In this document: piece by piece, positions 44,340 through 55,700 of the stretch
How positions within the stretch are numbered: the first letter of the stretch is position 1
Layout: every line of letters starts with the position of its first letter
Assembly: GCA_003117195.1 (NCBI GenBank)
Contig: BDSI01000009.1
Span: 558,001-622,000 of the forward strand
Origin: Eudorina sp. 2006-703-Eu-15
Lineage: Eukaryota > Chlorophyta > Chlorophyceae > Chlamydomonadales > Volvocaceae
Reading direction: 5' to 3'
DNA length: 64,000 nucleotides
Notes under the pieces: generated by a model
Seen by the model: only the letters and a program-made list of their open reading frames with translations
Database searches by the model: none
Told to the model about the DNA's origin: nothing
Program-made: the position numbers and the translations under genes

Positions 44340-45868
44340 GTGATATCCCGGCTCCGGGACACGACGGACGGATGGGAGAGGAACTTGGACGCGAAACCCC
44401 CGACCGCCCGCACACAGCGCCAGCGGCGCCGGGGATGGGCAATGTTTGTTAGGGAGTGCTTGGGGGTAGGAGCCGACGGGTGGCAGGAGTGGAACCGGTG
44501 GAGGGAGTGTGAGGCGGCCCTAGAAGCGCTCCGACAAGACATCCCACCAGGGTGGTGGGAAGCCGCCGAGGGGGCCCTGGGGCCCACCGAGGCGACCCCC
44601 CCAGGGAGAGAGGAAGTCACGGAAATGCTGGTGAGGCGCATGGGGTGGAGGCTGCAAAACGGCCTCAAGGTGCCACTCCACGAGTACACCGTGCGGTATG
44701 GCACGACACTGCAGCTGCACAGCCTAGGGGAGGCGAGGCGTGCGGCGCACACACGCTTTGTTTGCGAAGCGCTTGGGGTAGAGGATACTGCGCCAGAAGT
44801 GTCGAGGATGGTTTCCAAGGTAATAGAGAACATGCAGCGGATGTGGACGGAGGCCAAGTGGGAAAACTCCAATAAGGACGCGTATTGGCGTCTGGCGTTT
44901 GATGGCATCCCGATGCTCGGTAACTCCCACATGAGGGGGGCGGCGGTGGCCCCTTGTGGATGCGGGACGTACCCCGGCGCCGGGCGGTACGGCCAACACC
45001 CAGGCAACACCATTTTTGGGGCTGTGGGGTGGCACAAGCGGTTGTCGCGCAGATCGAGGCCCGGCTAGGGGTGAGCCTTCAAAGGCAGCAGGTGTGGCTC
45101 GCAACGCCCCCCGTGGGTGTGCAACAGTGTGTCTGGGACGTTGTCGTCTTGGCGGCAACCAGTGCCATGGAAACGGGCCGGCGAGCCCTGAGGGCCGACA
45201 GGTCCAGGAACGCGGGCGGGATCCCTCGGCCATTAGGGGACGCTGAAGGGCTAGCCGCCCGGCGGGCAGTGGCAGACTTTTGGAGCCGACTCTACGACTT
45301 CGCTGAGCTGGGAGTCCCAGTGAAAGGGTGGTCAGCGGTGGGGGCTACACACACCATCCTGAAAGTGCAGGACGGTCGTCTTGTGTGCCGTGGCCCGGTT
45401 CCGTCAGGCCAGGATTCTTAAGCCCTGTAGGTATTCTGTCGTAATAGACCGCGGGTGGACAGGGCACTGACGCCCAGTGGAGCTATCGCTAGGTGTGGGC
45501 GGTTTTTTCGGCCCGGTGGGACCGTACGGGCAGGCCCCTGATGGTGACTCGCGAGTCCCCGTGGCCCTCCAAGACTACGGGCCACCGCTGGAGAAGTGAC
45601 CCCGCCTTGGTGGGGGTGATGGTTCGCTAATAGGGGCGCCCTGGTGGCTAACTCCCCCTGAGCGGGCTTTATCCCTTGCCATGGTTGGTTCTCAGGAACG
45701 GGATGGTTCCCTGGTAGTGTGGGCCCGGGGAGTGTTATCGGTGCAATTTGGGAGCCTGTCCGGAGCACCATGGTGGCGTTAGTTCGTTTAGGCAGTGTAT
45801 GGTGAGGAAGCCTCGGCTGTCGCCGGGGCTGTCACCGATGACCCGCGGGGTCCGCTGTAACATCCTAA
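44340..45868 (+). mobile_element. 5'-truncated LINE: C-terminal ORF (frameshifted) and 3' UTR, copy 2
   Basis: The frame at 44,340-45,068 ends with NKDAYWRLAFDGIPMLGNSHMR and a zinc-knuckle-like CGCG...H region. About 45,000-45,010 the frame shifts by one and continues as HHFWGCGVAQAVVAQIEARL ... VAQ/VWLATPPVGVQQ ... FWSRLYDFAELG to a stop at 45,419-45,421. This WRLA.DGIP.LGNSHMR / C.CG...HHFW.C.VAQAVV order is the C-terminus of volvocine L1-like non-LTR retrotransposons; the endonuclease and RT are missing. The 3' UTR to 45,868 matches copy 1 (13,963-14,566) almost base for base and ends GTCCGCTGTAACATCCT. Truncated and frameshifted, so dead. Confidence 0.87.
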
Positions 45869-46309
45869 AAATAAGGGAAAATCGCATCATACATACATCA
45901 TTCTCGACACTGTTATAGAACTTATGAAAGGTATACATAATTATCTAGAAGCACTTTAGCTTGCGAGATCCTGGATACCCAGTACTGAACAAACTCAAGT
46001 ATCCGTAACCACCCAATCGATCTGCAAGGCTCGTTAACGAAATTTGAACAGCCCAGTTCAAGTTGATGTGCGACAAGTTGGGATGGATTTCCTACATTAT
46101 TTGCGAAGCTCATAGCGGACCCCTGGGTCGTTGAATGGGCGATGAGTCCGCCGGAGACACCTTCACAGCACCACGTGCAGGCAGTCCGGTCAGCAGTTAC
46201 ACGCATCTGAGAGCACAAACCCGGCCAGCCCAGGCGGTCCCCCCCTGACCGCCACGCACGTCAATGCGTCTCACGACCCCTTCCCCCACCACCAGCAGCG
46301 GCACCAGTA
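45869..46309. other. Spacer with Tcd-like 3' UTR
   Basis: AT-rich to about 46,080. TTACA at 46,197-46,201 (TGTAA on minus) lies 109 bp past the Tcd-like stop and is a good poly(A) signal. Nothing else was recognised. Confidence 0.5.
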
Positions 46310-49300
46310 TCAAAAAAACAGCTCCCGCCGTACACGGTCCAGGGTGGCCTCCACCCGCGCCACCAGTTCCGGCTCAGCGGCGCGCAGAACCTCCAGGGAG
46401 GGCAGCGCATCGTGCGCGTCTGCCTCCGCCGCCGTCAGCAGCACCAGGTTGTCCGCAGTGCAGGGCCGCGAGACGTCCCACCTGTACCCGCGGAGCGGCC
46501 AGGCCACGTGGGCCGGTGGTGATTATTGTAATGCTGCTGGTGGGGGCGGGGCGGTGGTGGTGGCCATGATAATGATGAGATGGTGGCGAAACAGGTTCAC
46601 ACCTGGTAACTTCCTGCGGTGGGCCCTATGGCCTTTGTCCCGACTCGCTCTCATTGGTTGTTCCTGGCTACGCTGGGAGATACGGAGAGCGCATTCTCTC
46701 TCAGCTGGAGGTCGCGGCGTCACTGCCCCCCCCCAGCCTCTCCAGACAGCCGATGTGGAGGTCGGGGTCACTGCCCCGCTACCGCCGGACCCACCTACAT
46801 GCCCAAGGTCATTAGGTTTCCCCGCTCAACACCCCCCGCCCTGCAACCACGGTGGCGCCGCAACGCGGCCGCTGCTGTACTCTCCGCCGCCGCTGCTGTA
46901 CTCTCCGCCGCCGCCGCGGTCTCACCTTGTGAAGGTCAGGTGTGCTGTGGCCCTCATAAGGCCCTTATCGCCACCGGGGGCCACCACGCGATTCGCCTCC
47001 CGCGCGCTGAACCCCCGCCACGCCTCCCGCAGCAGGAACATGATGTCGTCCAGGTCCACCGCCACGCCCTCGTCGGTGCCGTACCTGACACGAGCCACCC
47101 GATTGCAAGTCGTCACAATCAGCAACAACCAGGGTTGTGAACCCCCAAATGGCGCAGTTGACAATCTTTCCAGCTACGCGCGGCATGTTGGCTCATTTCT
47201 TACGAATTCTGGGTTTTACGAGTGCAACGAGAAAGAGTTGGCCCTGTCAAGGGTTAGTTGCCAGTACGGCACGCAATGCAGGTGGGGCGGTCGTACGTGT
47301 GTGGGCAGGCGTGACATCTTGGGTTGTTCGGGTTTCGTGCCTACGCTGGGTCGCTGCTGTGAGGTTCCCATGGTCCACGCCCTGTTGCTCGCCTCGCCTC
47401 ACTGACAGGTGGCCGGCATCCTGTCTGGCCTGCCTACCCGATGAAGACGGTCTGTGATGCTGCTCGCGCTTACCCTGTTTCAATCCCGCTACCGCGGAAG
47501 AGACATGCGAGTGCAGCTGCGGCGGCTAGTCGACACGTGCAACGTTCGGTTCGTGCGGCGTGGGTACCTCAGAAACGTCGCAAGGGGCCGAGCGGCTGCC
47601 CCTTCGGACATCGCGCTAGACGCAGCGCGGACGCATCCGGTGCCGTACAATGCAGCAGCCAGGCCGCGCACTCAAACCCCAGAGATCGTGCCAGCGGAAG
47701 CTCACCCCAAAGAGGAACGGGAAGGGATGGAGCGCCCGCGTGGCGGTGATTCCTGGTCATTTCCTCCTTCCCTTCCCTGTGCTCTTGCAGTCAGCGCAGC
47801 GCAGCTACAGTTTGTCGACCGGCCAATGTCCTTCTTTGGCCCGCCCAGCCTTACTGCTAGGCACGGCAATTACACTGTTTGTGCAGGCCTTGATCTCCCG
47901 CGGCTCCCGTGTACGTTCACGGTTATTGATTAAGTATTTCACACACAAGCGGGGGCTTGCCATGGTATACACCGTTGATCCCTTTTCGGGGTCCGCTGTA
48001 ATGTTCATTCATTCATTCGTTCATTCACAAGCGGGCATCTGTCGGGCGGCGCCGTGCCCGTCGCATACCACGCACACTGCCTTGCCTGCCGACGAACACA
48101 CACCTACAGACGTGTACGGCACCTCGCAGCGTACCTGGCCCGCTCCCGGTCTTGTAACCGCTCCAGGGCACGCTCGTACTGCGCCGCCGTCAGCCGAATG
48201 ATGGGCTCCCCCTCTATCGCGTGCTGCGGCCCCGCCAGGCTGCACAGAATGTAGCCCGCCGCCGCCATGCCGAAGATGGCGGGGGTGGTGCCCAGCACCG
48301 GGATGGTGCGCACTCGGAAGTTGGGCACGATCTGCGGAGCGGCGGGCGGGCAGGAGGGGAAATGGGTCGACACAGCGAAGCTGCGCTGCGGCCAAGGCGA
48401 AGGGGCGGGAGGGTAATAGAAATTGGTAGGCAGAGAACAGAAGGGGCGGCAGGGGTTGCCGGGTCACACACGCACGGGCCCAGTGGGGCGAGGTCGAGAG
48501 AACGGATGCGGAGGGGGTACGGGGCGACCCTGGTCGCCGGATAGGGCAGGGTTTTCGCACAGCGGCGGCTGAAACCAGCCACACCGCTCCAGGGGACCCC
48601 GCTGCCCGGCATGGTCGGACGTTGGGCACCCGTCCTGTACCGCATACGTGGAGGGGTTCGACCCGTTGGAGGGGAGGAGGGGGAGGGAGGGCGACAATGA
48701 CGAGTGCTGTTCCGCCCATCTAACCATCCAAGTGTCGAGGGGAAGGGGGGGCTATTCCGCCCATCCATCCCATCCACCTACCCACCCTCCCATTCATCCA
48801 CCCCGCCTCATTCAAATGCCTCCAGCCCAGGGTCTCCGAGTTTCACGTCACACAAGACCCCGGGGGAGGTCCCGTACTGTCAGGCTGCAGCGCGGCCACC
48901 CCCTCTTACCGCCGCCCTCCCGCTCCACGACTGGCCCCCTCCTCCCCGCAACCCCGGCCCACCTGATAGTCCAGCGGGTTACCCGCCTCCATATCCGCCA
49001 GGCTGACCAGCTTGCAGCGGGGCTTCTCGGTGCTCAGCAGCACGGGGATTCCCCCCGACACGCCGTGCTGCTTGCGGAGCCTGTAGGTGTGGTGGGTCAA
49101 GGGGAGGGCGCTCCCACGTGCTTAGTAGGGTGGGGAACGGGGCGTTGACCCGGCGTCCAGGCGTAGCGGCCACCGGGAAGTGCGGCCGCGGCGAAGGCTG
49201 TCTGAATTCGGCTGCCACACTCTGTGATTTGGCGCCACGACGAGATGGAGCATCGAAGAGCAGGAAGACCGGCAGCTGGTGCGTCGCCGGTGGGGCGATG

Positions 49301-51923
49301 CTCGACTGCCAAAACGCTACTGCATCCGCCTCTAGTGCCCCGGACCAGGGCCACCCCCCGACCCGCTTATCCGCTACGGTGGCGGCCACGGCGCGGCCGC
49401 ACCGACGCATGCTGGATCCGCGCCCTTGTACTGCAGGCAACCATACATGCCTAGGACTGATATCGTGTCCGGTTCCCGTCCGGATTGCCTTTGATGTTTC
49501 CTCCGAGCCCATCCACCCCGCCACCCACCGTGTTCTGAGTGCTCGCGCCAGCGGGTCCACGGAGGACTCGGACACGTCCACGAACTTGAGGCGGGTGGGG
49601 TCCGCCTTGGCGCCCGCCCCCGCGACGCTGAGCACCCGCAGACCCCTCCGGTGGCAGGCCGCCACCAGGGCCACCTGCGGGGCGAGGCGGGTGGGCCGCG
49701 AGGGGGCGACAGCGGTGCTCCGGGAGACCACGTCACGGTGCGCGGCGCGTGTTGGCGCCAAGTGGGCTGTGTTTGCTCGCCGCCCGGTGGGTCCATGAGG
49801 GGGATGGCGAGGGCGGCACGCAGCCCCCGGGTGCAACTGGTTGGCGTCCCGTGGGGGCACGGCGGGAGTGGAGGCGGTACACGGCGCGGCTGAGGGTGTG
49901 GCTGGGACAGGGTGAGGGCGGGGTCAGGACGGCACGCTGCTGCAGCAATGCTGTCCGCCACCCCAGCCCGGCTCTGGTGCCGCGGAGGCCATTCAGCGGA
50001 GACAAGAGGCCTCCAGACCCCTCCTCTCCAACACACAGTCACACGCCGCCGCCATGTCGACATGGACGGGCTTCCTGGCCCGTTGCTGTCCCCCCTTTTC
50101 ATCTCAACCCGGACACAGCGGCCCGCAACAGGACACCAAGCGGGTAGCACTGAAATTGCGTTCTTCCGCCGTGGCACCCCCCCACGCGCCCGTTCGCGGG
50201 CCCGCCGCGCCCGACTCGGGGGGCCCTCCCCTGCCCGGCCCACAGGTACCTTGGTGTCGATGTTGTCAATGGCATCCAGCACGTAGTCCGGCCTGCCCGC
50301 CAGCAGCTGCTCCTCCCGGTCGGCAGTGTACATCTCCACCACCGCCTCGATGTCCGCCTGGGGTGGGGGGTTGGGGTGGGGTGGGGTGGGGGTGGGGGTG
50401 GGGGGGCCAGGAGCCAGGAGCCAGGAGCAGGCGGTCAAGGGGCCGGGCGAGGGCATGGACGGGAGAGGGAGAGGCCGCTCTTGGAACCGGGGATCCGGGG
50501 TCGTGTCTTGGGAGCCCCTCCGCTGCCCTCCCCCCTTGCACCAGCAGGACAGCCAACTGCCTCGGCGGAGCCCACGCCGACAGCTCCCACCCCCCCGCAT
50601 GGTACCAGGCCGCCCCGCAGGCGTACCAGGTAGTCGCTGCCCTTCACCCCCCACCCCGCATCCCGCCCACCCGCCCACGGGTGGCGACCGCAGACCAGGC
50701 CCCCAGTACCGCCCCGTGCTCCGCCCCAGCGCCTAGGAGAGCGAGCGGGCGGCAGCAGAGGCGCCGAGCCGCGGGGGCATGTCTCCCCGCCTGACCTTCA
50801 TTCCCGGATCGCTGACCCGATGGCGATCCCGACACAGTTACGTGCCTTCAACCCGCCCCGTTCCTGTCAACCGAGGCAGCCAACCTGCCTCCTCCTCGCC
50901 CTCCCACCCCTCCAGCCTCCATCCCCACGCCTCCATGCGCACCTCCGGCACCATCTGGCGGAAGTGCTTCTCCAGACATGTGGCTTTGGGGGTGCCCACG
51001 TCCTCGCGGGTGGCAACCGCATGGCGGTTCAGGGACGAGAGCGTCACCTGGGGAGGGGGCGGGGCGGGGCGGGGCGGGGCGCGGTAAGATCACTAGGTGG
51101 TGGTCTGGTGGATGCGACCCGAGGTGCCGCGCCCGGGGTGACTGCTGCGCCCCGTGTTCATTCATGTTGGGGCCCGCACACCGTGTGGCGCGCAGCATGC
51201 GGGCCCGTGACGGCATGATGCTACTCCGCCGCTGCCGCGCCCTTACTGGTTCCCTGAGCGCCGTATATTGCCGCAGCAATGGTCGGCGCTGCGCGAGCAC
51301 CTGTCCCCCTGTGCCGTGTGCCCTGGGCCGCGCGCACCTGGTCAAAGTCAATCAGCCGAAGCCGTCCGACCCCCGAGCGCAACAGCAAGTGCGCCGCGTG
51401 GCTACCAACACCCTGCGGGAGGAGGGCGACCGAAGACAAACCCGGCAGACGGGCGGAGTACCCCATGATGACTTGAGTAAAGCAACAGGGTTCCCGCGGC
51501 GGGGTCGAGTTGAGCTCCGCTGGGACTGTACGGCGGGGGGGGTACCCGTGGAACATCCGGTAGAGCGAATTTGTGCAGGCTTGACAATTGTGCAGCTTTG
51601 CGCACGATTTTGTCGTCGTTTGCCGAAGCGATGGCGCTCACCCCAAGTCCGACAACGACGACGAATGCATTCGCAATCGCCGTTTGTCCGTCTTCACCAA
51701 AAAATTGCACATTTCGTGTCAACTGTTCCGTTAGAACCTCGTCCTTGAGGAAGTCCTTCATCGACGCGCCATCAGCTGCGCCGCAGCGGGTCATTGGCGC
51801 GATGACTGTCTTTTTCACTTCCAGATTTTTTAAGCTATTAAATTTATAGAAAACATAAAACGAACCAGCGCCAACCAGCGCCCCTGCCGCCAGGTACAGT
51901 GATTTGGTGCGCCAGTCGGTCAT
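46310..51923 (-). CDS. tRNA threonylcarbamoyladenosine dehydratase, Tcd1/Tcd2 type (9 exons, 453 aa)
   Basis: Minus-strand exons: 51923-51642, 51412-51338, 51047-50943, 50357-50250, 49674-49529, 49080-48963, 48331-48135, 47084-46926, 46481-46310; phases agree throughout. E1/ThiF-fold enzyme that, in bacteria (TcdA) and yeast (Tcd1/2), uses ATP to cyclise t6A37 to ct6A in ANN-decoding tRNAs. Seen: nucleotide loop GLGGVGSH (92-99), LIDFDQ (D116), LSSLNRHA (N126, R127), TPKA (K140), DAIDNIDTK (182-190). The eukaryote-specific C-terminal half includes RKQHGVSGGIPVLLSTEKPR, PVLGTTPAIFGMAAAGYI, a YGTDEGVAVDLDDIMFLL region and RWDVSRPCTADNLVLLTAAE. An N-terminal helix (LYLAAGALVGAGSFYVFY, about 9-26) suggests a membrane anchor like the yeast outer-mitochondrial-membrane enzymes. 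The in-frame TTG upstream is not preferred over the ATG at 51,923. Confidence 0.93.
47951..48027 (+). mobile_element. LINE 3' tail with CATT repeat, copy C, antisense in Tcd-like intron 7
   Basis: GGGGGCTTGCCATGGTATAC, then CACCGTTGATCCC, TCCGCTGTAATG and TTCATTCATTCATTCG match the last about 65 bp of copies A and B. Only the extreme 3' end is present. Confidence 0.8.
48028..48103 (+). repeat. Dispersed repeat, copy 2
   Basis: Counterpart of 44,207-44,287, starting directly after the CATT tail of LINE copy C and within intron 7 of the Tcd-like gene. Confidence 0.65.
50358..50411 (+). repeat. G-run tract opposite a Tcd-like 3' splice site
   Basis: The + strand reads runs of 3-7 G separated by single T or TT for about 50 bp. 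On the transcribed minus strand this is an almost pure C/A polypyrimidine tract leading into the acceptor of exon 4. The + strand has strong G-quadruplex potential. Confidence 0.75.
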
Positions 51924-52764
51924 CACTATTTGATTGCGTGGCAAGGCTAGGTTGACTTTGAAATCCTTGATAATAAGTATTACTGTCTGAATAACGTTGT
52001 TTGATTAATTGCCTGTCATGATCATTTGGGATGCCTGCAGCGTGAAGGCCTCATCGTTAAACAAAAGCTGTGCTTCTGAAGAGAAGTGGCCGAATTTGTG
52101 GAAGGAAAAGTCTATGGCCGTATGGTCTGGACGATGAGCTTGAGTCGGTCGCCTTGGATTTCTCCTTTCCTGTACGGCTTAGAAGTTTTAAAGGCGCGGC
52201 GCTCAAAACATCAACCGCGAGGTACTAAAGCTTGCTAGGTTGAAGCTCTTTGACAAAATGTATCTATTCAGGTGACACTAGCGGCATGTTGCATGCGTCT
52301 ATGCGATGATCCGTCGCCAATCGTATCCGTGCGGTTGGCGACAGTTCACTCGGCAGCCCTTATTTGTCGACAGGCAGCGGAAGTACCCCGAGGCAGGCAG
52401 AGCACCCACGTCATTTGCGTAATAACATGAGCAGCTGCTAACATGAGCAGCAAGAAAGCAGCTACCTTGCTCGCCATAGTAAGCTTATGTTTTCAAATAA
52501 TTGACACTCACCTTTCAAAGCACCACTTATTATAATACGAAACGAGGTATCGGATGAAGCGCCATGTCCCTGCTGCGTCAACGTGACAAGGGTTACGCGC
52601 TTACGCAGTACGGACAGCCGAGTAAGGTGACGTCCTGCTGGGTCAACATACATGAAGAGAACTAACCATGAGTTAAAACCTGGCTTATGTAGTTATACCT
52701 GTGAGCGCATGTGATTCGTTCTTGTGACACACTTATCCAACGCTGAGAAGTTTCATTTTTGGAA
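51924..52764. promoter_or_regulatory. Divergent promoter region, Tcd-like / GST-like
   Basis: 841 bp between divergent start codons and the longest AT-rich stretch in the right half of the window. It must hold both 5' UTRs and promoters. No gene, TATA box or known element was identified. Confidence 0.45.
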
Positions 52765-55700
52765 ATGGCTCAACACGAGCTTATCAGCATCCCTGCCTCC
52801 CATTATTGTGAGCGCGCCCGCTGGGCTCTGGACTACGCCAGCCTACCTTTTGTGGAACAGAAGTGGCCCCCAATACTGCACCGACTGGGCACCTCCCGCG
52901 CGGGCGGCACGCGCACAGTGCCGGTGCTCAAGTGTCTCGCAACCCCCACCCAAAACGCTCGCGTGCTCGCGGACTCAAAAGACATCGTCCAGTACGCCCA
53001 CGAACGGATGCTGGAGGCCGCTTCGTCAGGCAGCGCCCCTCTGTCCCCCCTGTACCCCTCCGACCCCGACCAGCTTCGTGAGGTGCGCAGACTGGGCTGT
53101 CCCTGTTAAGATACGGATCGGGGGACCCACCCGACACGGGTGGACGCTTGCCATCTGCTTTCCACGTTACCGTTGGGTGGCCTCGAAGTCCTTCTACCAA
53201 TAGCTGACTGGGGCCACGGATCATGCTCAGCTGCGTACCAGACCAGCCTCGGGGACGAGCCGGTGTGTGGTTCTGTGCGCGCTGCGAGTGTGGGGGCCTT
53301 GGGGCATCCCGTGCTGTTTTGAGCCATTGGCTGGTACCGTGTCTTTTGGGGCGGGCTGCCAACTCGACGCGATCCGCGTGCACCCGGGCCATGGGGTACT
53401 CTGTCCACCAGTGGGCTGCGCTGGGCTGTTGCTCCAAACATGCCATGAACTGAGCGCTGAGCACCGCAGCTGGTGCACCGCCCTAAGTCGCCACTTCCCA
53501 CGTCTCGCCGCTCGCGGCTCGACTGACTCAGCCTACTTGGCAGTCCCCCCAGTGTTCCGTCATCCGTGTTACGCTATCTGCCATCCCCCTGGGGCCCGCC
53601 CCTCCTCAGGTTGAGCGGCTGGAGCACCTGTTTGCCTCCAAGCTGGCGGTGTGGACCCGGGTGGTGGCCTACCACTACACCTTCAAGGACCGGTCAGGCG
53701 CGCTGGACACTCTGGCGCTGAGGCAGACCGCCCCGCCCGCCATGGAGGGTTGGAAGCGGACCCTCCTGACGGTCACCTACCCGCTGGTGCGGACCGCCAT
53801 CACCGCTGCGTTCAGGGCGGACGCCAAGGGCGCGGCCGCGTGCCTGGAGCGCATCAGGGGCACATTCCAGGAGGTGAGGGGTGAGGCGGGGGAAGGGGTG
53901 TAGGAACTTGGTAGGCAGGCAGAGATATATTATGCTGACTGCCAGAGGAAAGGTCCGGTGCAGAATGGACTGTACCAGGGTGGATGGAACGGTAGGCATG
54001 CCCTGACCTGACCTGCTCTGCTCTGCCCTGCCCTGGCTGACTTGCCTGCCCTGACCTGGCCTGCCCTGACCTGGCTGACTTGCCTGCCCTGACCTGCTCT
54101 GCCCTGCCCTGGCTGACTTGCCTGCCCTGACCTGGCCTGCCCTGACCTGGCTGACTGGCCTGCCCTGACCTGCCCTGACCTGACCTGGCTGACTTGCCTG
54201 CCCTGCCCTGACCTGACCTGACCTGCCCTACTCTGCCCTCTTCTGACCTGGCTGACTTGCCTGCCCTGACCTGCCCTGGCTGACTTGCCTGCCCTGACCT
54301 GCTCTGCCCTGCCCTGGCTGACTGGCCTGCCCTGACCTGCTCTGCCCTGCCCTGGCTGACTTGCCTGCCCTGACCTGCTCTGCCATGCCCTGGCTGACTT
54401 GCCTGCCCTGACCTGGCCTGCCCTGACCTGGCTGACTTGCCTGCCCTGACCTGCTCTGCCCTGCCCTGGCTGACTTGCCTGCCCTGACCTGGCCTGCCCT
54501 GACCTGGCTGACTGGCCTGCCCTGACCTGCCCTGACCTGACCTGGCTGACTTGCCTGCCCTGCCCTGACCTGACCTGACCTGCCCTACTCTGCCCTCACC
54601 TGACCTGGCTGACTTGCCTGCCCTGACCTGGCCTGGCTGACTTGCCTGCCCTACCCTGACCTGCCCTGCCCTGGCTGACTTGCCTGCCCTGACCTGCTCT
54701 GCCCTGCCCTGGCTGACTGGCCTGCCCTGACCTGCTCTGCCCTGCCCTGGCTGACTGGCCTGCCCTGACCTGCTCTGCCCTGCCCTGGCTGACTTGCCTG
54801 CCCTGACCTGGCCTGCCCTGCCCTGGCTGACTTGCCTGCCCTGACCTGCTCTGCCCTGACCTGGCTGACTTGCCTGCCCTGACCTGGCCTGCCCTGACCT
54901 GGCTGACTGGCCTGCCCTGACCTGCTCTGCCCTGACCTGGCTGACTGGCCTGCCCTGACCTGGCCTGCCCTGACCTGGCTGACTGGCCTGCCCTGACCTG
55001 GCTTGCCCTGCCCTGGCTGACTTGCCTGCCCTGACCTGGCCTGCCCTGACCTGGCTGACTTGCCTGCCCTGACCTGCTCTGCCCTGCCCTGGCTGACTTG
55101 CCTGCCCTGACCTGGCCTGCCCTGACCTGGCTGACTGGCCTGCCCTGACCTGCCCTGCCCTGCCCTGGCTGACTTGCCTGCCCTGACCTGCTCTGACCTG
55201 ACCTGGCTGACTTGCCTGCCCTGACCTGCCCTGACCTGACCTGGCTGACTTGCCTGCCCTGACCTGCTCTGACCTGACCTGGCTGACTTGCCTGCCCTGA
55301 CCTGCCCTGACCTGACCTGGCTGACTTGCCTGCCGTGACCTGCCCTGACCTGACCTGGCTGACTTGCCTGCCCTGACCTGCCCTGACCTGACCTGGCTGA
55401 CTTGCCTGCCCTGACCTGCCCTGACCTGACCTGCCCTGCTCTGCCCTCACCTGACCTGGCTGAAATGCCTGCCCTGCCCTGGCCTGGCTGACTTGCCTGC
55501 CCTACCCTGACCTGCCCTGACCTGGCTGACTTGCCTGCCCTGACCTGCCTCGGCTGACTTGCCTGCCCTGACCTGCTCTGCCCTGTCCTGGCTGACCGGC
55601 CTGCCCTGACCTGGCCTGCCCTGCCCTGGCTGACTTGCCTGCCCTGGCCTGCCCTGCTCTGCTCTGCTCTGCTCTGCTTTGCTCTGCTCTGCTCTGCTCT

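Noticed and set aside
44312..44351. tRNA T-arm-like GGTTCGA
   Set aside because: The sequence is a 20-bp tandem duplication; no acceptor stem, D-arm or anticodon arm can be formed around it.
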